Below, piece by piece: positions 1 through 5,800 of a DNA stretch of 8,127 nucleotides. Position 1 is the first letter of the stretch; each line of letters starts with the position of its first letter. The notes beneath the pieces are model-generated. The model saw nothing but the letters and a program-made list of their open reading frames with translations, made no database searches and was not told the DNA's origin. The DNA is from an uncultured Oscillospiraceae bacterium. Its GTDB lineage: Bacteria > Bacillota > Clostridia > Oscillospirales > Oscillospiraceae. Both the position numbers and the translations under genes were made by a program. Location: NCBI GenBank assembly GCA_934573945.1, contig CAKTMQ010000074.1, positions 1 through 8,127 on the forward strand. Reading direction: 5' to 3'.

Positions 1-267
1 CTGCAGGTCGGCGCGGCGTTCCTTGACTTCCTTCTCGTATTCGTTTCTGGAGCGCAGGATCTCCTCCTTCGCTTCCAACAGGGCTTCGCGCTTTTTGCTC
101 TCGGCGCTCTTGATGGCCTCGTTGACGATGCTCAGCGCCTTGGCCTCGGCACTTTCGATCTCGCGTTGGTCACGTTTTTGCTTCTGCCGGTAGATCAGAA
201 CACAAGCGAGGATGCCAAGACCAAAGGCCGCCGCCGCGATCAGCACCGCGTATAGGATCTTGATCAT
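1..267 (-). CDS. rny: Ribonuclease Y, N-terminal part (gene runs off the left edge)
   Basis: RNase Y is a membrane-anchored endoribonuclease that starts bulk mRNA decay in many Firmicutes. Only the first 89 codons are present and the frame is open to base 1. Seen: a start MIKILYAVLIAAAAFGLGIL with one membrane segment (about residues 4-26), then a basic stop-transfer stretch (YRQKQKRDQ). From about residue 34 a long charged coiled coil follows, with the segment EAKEEILRSRNEYEKEVKER, which is characteristic of the RNase Y coiled coil. The KH and HD domains, which in the family lie further on (usual length about 520 residues), are outside the window. The ATG at 265-267 is chosen because GGGAGG (273-278) lies at normal distance upstream and because the membrane anchor begins directly after it. 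The gene has its own promoter (384-412) and about 110 bases of leader. It is a chromosomal housekeeping gene, so it anchors this side of the window as host DNA. Confidence 0.9.
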   Translation of the reverse strand, partial: MIKILYAVLIAAAAFGLGILACVLIYRQKQKRDQREIESAEAKALSIVNEAIKSAESKKREALLEAKEEILRSRNEYEKEVKERRADLQ

Positions 268-383
268 GGTTTCCTCCCGTTCGGTATGGTGTATAGGGAC
301 GGCACGCGCACACGGGCAGCGGCACATCCTCCTTAGAAAATAATCGGCAATTCCCCTAAATCATCCGATAATAATCCTTCATA
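268..383 (-). promoter_or_regulatory. rny 5' leader with an extra Shine-Dalgarno sequence and a weak hairpin
   Basis: This is the transcribed leader expected from the promoter at 384-412, with a start site near 377. It contains a possible hairpin with a 5-base-pair stem (343-347 paired with 365-369) and a 17-base loop. It also contains a perfect Shine-Dalgarno AAGGAGG at 328-334 that does not serve the annotated rny start. An ATG (325-327) directly abuts this sequence and is in frame with rny, adding 20 residues beginning MCRCPCARAVP. The zero spacing makes it a poor start. Whether the extra ribosome-binding site acts as a standby site or serves a leader peptide cannot be decided from the sequence. 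Confidence 0.4.
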
Positions 384-412
384 ATTCTACCCTCATTACG
401 GTAAACTGTCAA
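384..412 (-). promoter_or_regulatory. Sigma-A-type promoter for rny
   Basis: Read on the minus strand, a consensus -35 box TTGACA (407-412) is separated by exactly 17 bases from the -10 box TAGAAT (384-389), a one-base departure from TATAAT. Transcription should start around 376-378 and run toward rny. It is the only near-consensus promoter I found in the intergenic region, and it sits immediately downstream of the amidase terminator hairpin. Confidence 0.8.
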
Positions 413-448
413 GAGCAAAATAGACGGAGGAGAAAATTTTGTCCGTCT
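412..448 (-). terminator. Putative intrinsic terminator after the amidase gene
   Basis: On the minus strand AGACGGA (442-448) can pair with TCCGTCT (422-428) across a 13-base loop. This is followed by a T-rich run ATTTTGCTCTT (about 411-421). It begins 16 bases past the amidase stop codon. The T-run is interrupted, so termination may be partial. The end of the T-run overlaps the -35 box of the rny promoter. It would stop transcripts coming from the amidase or from the prophage late genes before rny. Confidence 0.55.
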
Positions 449-464
449 GGGAAAAACATCCCCT

Positions 465-1133
465 TTACGTCAGGCGGACGTAATCCGCCCGGACATAGCC
501 CGCCAGATCGCCGTAGGCCACGCTGTACCAGCCGTCTGTCTGGCCGTAGACCGTCAGCTGCGCCCGGGGCGGCACGCTGCCCACCACCTGCCCGGTCATG
601 GACGGATAGGCGCGGAGGTTCAGCCCGGTGCTCTCCGTGGTCACGACGCCGGTGCGCACCGGCATGGGGTAGATGAAGGGCAGTCCGAAGTACTCCGCCA
701 GTGACTGGGACAGGTTCTCGGCGATGTTCTGCACATTCTCCTGGATCCACCGGGCGTCGGCGGCGTTGTCGTGGTAGCCGATCTCCAGCAGCACCGCAGG
801 CGGCTTGGGCTGGCGCACCTCCCCCAGCGCCGTGGTGGCGCGGGTGGTCACCAGCGACGGCAGCGGGTAGATCCGCTTCAGATTCTCCGCGAAGATGTCC
901 GCCGCCCGCCGGCCATTCCGGCTGGTGGGGTAGTAAAAGGCGATGATCCCCCGCTGCCGCCCCTCGGTGGAGCCGTCGCCGGAGGCGTTGGAGTGGAGCG
1001 CCAGATACAGGTCGTAGCTGCCCCCCGCCGCCTGGGCAATGGAGGAGGCCGCCGTCATGTCCGGTGAATTGCGGGTAAAGCGTATGGTGTTGGCCCGCAG
1101 GTAGGGCTCCATGGCGTCGGCGATCAGGTTCAT
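465..1133 (-). CDS. N-acetylmuramoyl-L-alanine amidase with C-terminal SH3 domain, N-terminally truncated at the prophage junction
   Basis: Amidase_3-type enzymes are zinc hydrolases that cut the bond between N-acetylmuramic acid and L-alanine in peptidoglycan. Counting from the ATG at 1131-1133, residues 1-150 carry family marks: LALHSNASGD with the zinc-ligand His47, and AVLLEIGYHDNAA with the expected catalytic Glu117. Residues about 158-222 form a bacterial SH3 domain (GLNLRAYPSMTGQVVGSVPP, GWYSVAYGDLAGYVRADYV) likely to bind cell wall. The reading frame continues upstream of this ATG for 19 more amidase-like codons, PSTQEYNPYITGAGSEEYF (1134-1190), and then meets TAG at 1191-1193. The original start (M..IYLS in relatives I recall) is missing, and no usual start codon occurs between the TAG and this ATG. 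GAGGAG six bases before the ATG could allow a restart. That product would lack the Glu of the SEEYF segment, the expected second zinc ligand, so it is probably inactive. Treat it as a disrupted gene or pseudogene. It was probably a host cell-wall gene before insertion. Confidence 0.8.
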   Translation of the reverse strand: MNLIADAMEPYLRANTIRFTRNSPDMTAASSIAQAAGGSYDLYLALHSNASGDGSTEGRQRGIIAFYYPTSRNGRRAADIFAENLKRIYPLPSLVTTRATTALGEVRQPKPPAVLLEIGYHDNAADARWIQENVQNIAENLSQSLAEYFGLPFIYPMPVRTGVVTTESTGLNLRAYPSMTGQVVGSVPPRAQLTVYGQTDGWYSVAYGDLAGYVRADYVRLT

Positions 1134-1186
1134 GAAATACTCCTCGCTGCCGGCGCCGGTGATATAGGGGTTATATTCCTGTGTGC

Positions 1187-1208
1187 TGGGCTACTGCTTG
1201 TGTAGTAG
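1187..1208. other. Probable prophage attachment-site junction (attL or attR)
   Basis: Recognisable amidase coding sequence stops at about 1190, and the phage lysin ends at 1216, leaving 22 bases plus the TAG codon between them. This stretch contains the imperfect dyad CTACT (1191-1195) / AGTAG (1204-1208) around gcttgtgt, resembling an integrase core-type arrangement. The exact crossover cannot be fixed without the other end of the prophage or an empty host locus. The gene is not rebuilt by phage sequence, so integration disrupts it instead of restoring it through a long shared core. Confidence 0.5.
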
Positions 1209-1215
1209 TCTATTT

Positions 1216-2631
1216 TTATGCCCCCAGCAACTTACCCCACGTCACCACGCCGACCACGCCGTCGGCGGTCAGGCCGTGGTCACTCTGGTACTTACGCACC
1301 GCCGCGTCGGTGGCGCTGCCGAAGCTTCTGTCCGCACCTCGCGCACCGCAGGAATAGCCGCCAACGATCAGCAGTGTTTGCAGCGCCTTCACGTCGTTGC
1401 CATCTTTGACGCCCTTTTTCAGCTGGCGCAGTTTGGGGGACACAAACACATCTTCCGTGGCGGTCTCCGGCATGGCGGACGCTACACCGGTAGCTGCCTT
1501 TGCATAGTCCGGCAGGCCGAAGCCGCGGATGTACTGCCCGTTGACCTTCATGGCGCGGGTCTTTACGCTGTCGCGGTAGTTGCCCTCCGTCACCCAGAAG
1601 GACGTGCCGTCCACGCGGGTGACGATGCCCACATGATCCGCTCCGGTGGTACACTCGCCCACGCCGTTGTCGCTCCATGCGTACACCACCACGTCGCCGA
1701 TCTGCGGGGTGTAATCGTCCCGCTCCATCCAGCGCCCCAGCGCCTTATAGAGGTCGATCATCTTCCCCACGCCTACCTCTGTGGGCATGATGTCCGTGAT
1801 GTTGTTGACGATGGCCACGGCGCTGACCGTACCGGCGCACCATGCGTCGGTGTATTTCAGCGCGTAGCCCCTCGCCAGCGGCTTGTGGCTGTTGTAAATG
1901 TCGATGATCTTCTTGTGGCTGCCGTCCGCCTCGTTGAGACCCACCCAGCCCAGAATCGTGTCCACCACATTCTGTCTCAGTTGCTGTTCCGTCATTTCCT
2001 CGGCCTCCCTGAAATCATTCTTCCCGGCCATACCCAGCATCACGGGGTAGTCCGTCAGCATGTAATCCTGGTCACACACCACTCCGGCCACCTTGGTATC
2101 CCGCAGCTTGTTGATCTCGCCGCCAAACTGCCACAGGCCGAAGTCCCGGCCATAACGGCATGTCTCGTTCCACTCGGCCACCCAGTGGGCATATCTGGCA
2201 AGCTGCTCGTCGTGCATATAGCCCTCGAACATGGCGCGGGAGGAGTAGATGCCCACCCATGCGCCGCGTTTCTCCAGCGCCCCGCAGAAGGCCAGCACAA
2301 TGGCTGTCAGCGCGTCCTTGCCCAGCGCTAGCATGTCCTTATGCTCCACGTCCATGTACACCGGCAGGGTAAACTTCTTCCCGGCAAGGCAGTTGTCGAA
2401 GAAATACGCCGCCTCCTGCTCCGCCTGCTCCACGGTCAGCGCCTTACTGAACCAGTAGCAGCCCACGTCAATGCCGCGCTTGACGCACTCCTCATAGTTC
2501 CGCTGGAACTGCTTGTTGGTATAAAGGCCGTTGTTACCCCCGCCGCCCTTCAGGACGGCGAAGGTAACACCCTCGGCTTTATCCCAGTCGAACACGCCCT
2601 GCGCGTCCGAAATGTCAATGCCGAACCGCAT
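1216..2631 (-). CDS. Phage endolysin: GH25 muramidase + CHAP + peptidoglycan-binding domain
   Basis: The 471-residue protein has three modules. Residues 1-195 are a glycoside hydrolase family 25 muramidase, which cuts the MurNAc-GlcNAc glycan bond. It starts MRFGIDISDAQG with Asp5 and carries VYMDVEH with Asp94 and Glu96, the expected catalytic acids. Residues about 215-375 are a CHAP/NlpC-P60-like cysteine amidase or peptidase. Its Cys265 is in YTDAWCAG, followed by IGDVVVYAW, His333 in ADHVGIV and WVTEGNY near residue 350. Residues about 400-471 are a PG_binding_1 domain (GNDVKALQTLL, AVRKYQSDHGLTADGVVG). No signal peptide is seen, so release depends on the holin encoded just upstream. The ATG (2629-2631) follows the holin stop by 3 bases. 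Its Shine-Dalgarno GGAGGAG lies inside the last holin codons, suggesting translational coupling. The bond cut by the CHAP domain is not predictable from sequence. Confidence 0.93.
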   Translation of the reverse strand: MRFGIDISDAQGVFDWDKAEGVTFAVLKGGGGNNGLYTNKQFQRNYEECVKRGIDVGCYWFSKALTVEQAEQEAAYFFDNCLAGKKFTLPVYMDVEHKDMLALGKDALTAIVLAFCGALEKRGAWVGIYSSRAMFEGYMHDEQLARYAHWVAEWNETCRYGRDFGLWQFGGEINKLRDTKVAGVVCDQDYMLTDYPVMLGMAGKNDFREAEEMTEQQLRQNVVDTILGWVGLNEADGSHKKIIDIYNSHKPLARGYALKYTDAWCAGTVSAVAIVNNITDIMPTEVGVGKMIDLYKALGRWMERDDYTPQIGDVVVYAWSDNGVGECTTGADHVGIVTRVDGTSFWVTEGNYRDSVKTRAMKVNGQYIRGFGLPDYAKAATGVASAMPETATEDVFVSPKLRQLKKGVKDGNDVKALQTLLIVGGYSCGARGADRSFGSATDAAVRKYQSDHGLTADGVVGVVTWGKLLGA

Positions 2632-2634
2632 AGC

Positions 2635-2832
2635 TTACTCCTCCAGCTCCGGCAGACCGGCCAGCGAGGTCAGCAGGCTCAGAATGCCCGCCAGCACTGC
2701 GGCGCTGCCCACGGCGGCCCAGTTGACCTCCGCCATCACGGCGGTGGTGCCGATGGTGGCCACAGCGGTCTGTGCCACGGTCTTGATGGCGCGGATGCCC
2801 GCCGCCTTGATCCAGTTCTTCCAGTCTCTCAT
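2635..2832 (-). CDS. r1t-type phage holin
   Basis: Holins form lesions in the cytoplasmic membrane at a timed point and let the endolysin reach the wall. This 65-residue protein begins MRDWKNWIKAAGIRAIKTVA, a basic amphipathic N-terminus. It continues with two hydrophobic stretches (about residues 18-32 and 36-57, the second ending AAVLAGILSLLTSLAGLP) joined by a short acidic turn containing Glu-Val-Asn-Trp. The pattern, including the W-N-W start, the AQT motif and the LLTSLA end, matches the lactococcal r1t holin family and its usual length of 65-80 residues. The start chosen is ATG 2830-2832, with AAAGGA (2840-2845) seven bases upstream. A longer frame opens with GTG at 2899-2901 but has no ribosome-binding site and would add 23 non-holin residues. 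The gene lies between the giant phage gene (62-base gap) and the endolysin. Confidence 0.88.
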   Translation of the reverse strand: MRDWKNWIKAAGIRAIKTVAQTAVATIGTTAVMAEVNWAAVGSAAVLAGILSLLTSLAGLPELEE

Positions 2833-2847
2833 AACGTTTTCCTTTCC

Positions 2848-2859
2848 GGGCTTGCGCCC
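2848..2859 (-). promoter_or_regulatory. Small hairpin with GCAA loop just before the holin ribosome-binding site
   Basis: On the minus strand GGGC-GCAA-GCCC forms a four-base-pair GC stem closed by a GNRA tetraloop. It ends two bases before the holin Shine-Dalgarno sequence (2840-2845). Such a compact element could tune holin translation, which sets lysis timing, but it could also be chance in GC-rich DNA. No T-run follows, so it is not a terminator. Confidence 0.3.
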
Positions 2860-2894
2860 TGTCATGTATTTGATAACGGGGGTATTCCCGCTAT

Positions 2895-5800
2895 TTACCA
2901 CGGTGCCCGGCTGCCCAGCGTCTTTTCACTGATGCCGCAGGCAAGTGCCAGCGCCCGCTTCTGTGCGGTGGTCAGCGACAGGGAGTTGATGTACTTCAGC
3001 TGCTTGTCCATCGTGGAATAAGCATCGTTCTCCCCGTCACCGTCGTAGTCCTCGCCGGTCATGGCGTTCGTCTCCTTCCACGTCGTAAAGAAGAGGTCTT
3101 TCGGAATGCCCGCATTCGCGCAGTACTTGTTATACTTCCCCACGGCAGAGACCGTCACGTCGTTATACGTATCGTCCCCGTCAATAAACGCCCAGCGATC
3201 CACAAAGCCCTGCGCCTCCTCGCTGCTGTACCCGATCTCCTCCAGCTGCGCCTTCATATCGGTGTCGGACACATCGGAATCCTTGATGATCTTCTTCATG
3301 CCGTCCTGCAGCTGCTTGTCGCTGTACCCCCGCTTCTTCATGTCGTCATAGATGTACTGATACGCGTCCTTGTCCTGCTCCATGGCCATATACAGCAGCT
3401 TATAATACCGGGTGTTGTTGCCCGCGTCCGGTGCAAGCCGCCAGATAGCCCGCTCCATCTCGTACATCACCCGCACATTGCCGCTGTCCTGCGCAATGCT
3501 CCGGGCAATAGCCCACGCGTCGCGCCCCGCATTGGCCACGGAGATACCAAAGATCTTGCTGCCTGTCGTCAGCAGCTGCTTGGCGGCGTACAACGGAGTT
3601 TTCTTGCCCTCACCCTGCAAACTCTTGACGAAGCCCTGCACTGCGTTGATGAAGTCTCCCGCTGTTTCGGCGTCCATCCGGCTCACCGTGAAACCCTGCG
3701 CCAGCGACTTGGTGTCCTTCAGGTAGGGGAGCCGCCCTAGCGGATCCATGTTGTCCCACAGGTTGCTGCCCCACAGCACGCTCAGGAGGTTATCCTTCTC
3801 CTTGTCGCCGGTGAAGCCGGTCAGCTTCTCCAGATACCGCTCCCAGTACCCCTTGTCCTTATCGTCGTCACGGAAAGCGTCCACAAGGGACTGTACCAGC
3901 GCGTTCACAATGTCCGTCACCAGCACGGCACCGATGGTGCGCGTCATCTTCTTCATGGCGGCGCTGCGCTTCGGGATGTTCTGCTCAAACCGCCACGCGT
4001 CATAGGCACGCATGAACATATTCAGCGTTTTCAGCGGCTCACCCATAAAGGCCGTGGCCTGCTTGGCCAGACCGCCCTTGTCCCGCATGATCTGCGTCCG
4101 CTGCAAAATGCCGTCCACCACCTGCGACTGGTCAATGACATCCGTGAATACCTGCGCCACGCGGGAGTAAAACGCGTCGCTACCCCGCTCGTAGCCGCCC
4201 TCGTTCACCACCGTCCACTCGCAGGCATTCCAGATAGCGCCCCATGTCACTGCGTCCGCCTTACCGGCAGCCCAGCCGCTCCAGTCGTTCAGCTTTTCCC
4301 TGATGCCGCCCTCGCCGCCGTAGATGTTCTGCGCGATGCTGTACCGGCTGCTCTGGTCAAAGCCCGCCGTGTCCTTGATGCTGGCAATGGGCGCGTACTT
4401 CTTGGCCTTTTCCCAGCCGCTCCCCTCCGTCGCGCCGCCCACCATACCTTTTGCCATCGTAGACGGGTCGAGGATGGCCGCCGCCCGGACGTAGGCCGTC
4501 GGCTGCTGGATCACCACGCGGGCGTTAAAGCCCACGCTGGCGCCCTTCGCGTTGCCGACCAGCTTCTCAACGAGCCGGGTGGTGTCGGTGCCGGTGCTGT
4601 TCAGCCCGTTCTGCAGGTCTCGCATCAGGTTGGTCCAGTATGTCGGCGCAGCCTCGCCGTATACGTCCGTCAGCACCTGCTTCACGTTCTTGCCGGTCAG
4701 GTTGCCCTCGGCGTCGCGGTAGCGGTAGTTATAAATCCGGTTGATGTCCTCCATCGGCGCCAGCAGCGTGCTGTACTGGATCATATCGCTGGCGTTCTGG
4801 GCAAACACATCGAACACATCCAGCATCTCCAGCGCGTTGCTGGCGTTGGGCGTCAGGGGCTTGGCACTGCCGATGTTCCGGATCTCCCGCGGCAGCTCCG
4901 GACTCTTCTCGGCGTTCTGGGTGGTGCCCTCCTTCGTCACCTTGATCGGCCAGTAGTTCCGCTCCGTGAACTTCCGATAGCCGTACACAGTCATGCTGGC
5001 CTCATTGCCCTGCTTGGCGAGGTAGCCGCTGGCGATCTTCTGCAACCCCTCTGCCACCCGCTTGTCCGCTTCGGTCAGCGTGCCGGTGATGGTTCTCAGG
5101 TCGTCCATTGTCAGGCGGATGTTCTCCGTGCCCCGGTCAATGGCCGCCTGCTTGCCCTTCTTCTCGATGGCGGGCTGCACCACGCCGCCTACCGTCATGT
5201 GCCGCACCGCCTGTTCGCCGCGCCGCATCAGGTTGTAGAGGTTCATGATCTGCCCCGTGGTCAGCACCAGCCGCTTGCCATCCGCGCCCACGAAGAACGC
5301 ATGGCGCTCCGTCCGGCTCTTATAAACCGCCTCGTCCATGAACTTCTCCACGGCGTCCTGAATGGCTTTCAGCATGGTATTCTGCTTGTCCTGTGCGTTG
5401 CGCAGCGTCCGGTATATCTGCATACCCGCCTCGCCGTAGCCGTAGAAGAAGGAATACGGGTCATAGAGATCCAGCGCGACGCCCCGGTTGACCCGCCGCC
5501 GTGAAGCGGTGCCGCTCCGCAGCGCGTCCGCCATCTCCTGCACCCCGGCGTAGCGCTCAATGGCCAGATTCCTGTTGTAGGTGGACACGCTGTGCTCGAT
5601 AGCCCGCACCGCCTGCCACACGGTGGTCAGCTCCTCGCTGTTCATGTCGGCAATGCGCTTGTTGCCGAAAGCCATCACCTGATCCAGCAGCCCCGCGCCC
5701 TCGCGGCCCAGCAGGTCGGGGTCGATCACCAGCGATTCGCCGCTTTTGATGATCTCATCATAGGCGGCTTTCAGGGCAATGGCCGCCTGTGTTCGTTTGG

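Noticed and set aside
325..327. An upstream in-frame ATG as the rny start
   Set aside because: It touches the Shine-Dalgarno sequence with no spacing and would put a Cys/Arg/Pro-rich stretch before the membrane anchor, unlike RNase Y proteins.
409..750. A 113-codon minus-strand frame overlapping the amidase
   Set aside because: It is an out-of-frame, Arg/Pro/Gly-rich translation of the amidase SH3 region. The amidase frame is strongly supported.
1183..2331. A 382-codon open frame on the plus strand
   Set aside because: It is antisense to the endolysin, whose catalytic motifs are unmistakable. The plus-strand product shows no recognisable motif.
2833..2901. The longer 88-residue holin starting at GTG 2899-2901
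   Set aside because: It has no ribosome-binding site and its extra 23 residues do not resemble holins. The ATG at 2830-2832 has a good Shine-Dalgarno sequence and gives a family-typical length.
2341..3021. A 226-codon plus-strand frame spanning lysin, holin and the end of the giant gene
   Set aside because: It crosses three well-supported minus-strand genes and has low-information composition, so it is a shadow frame.
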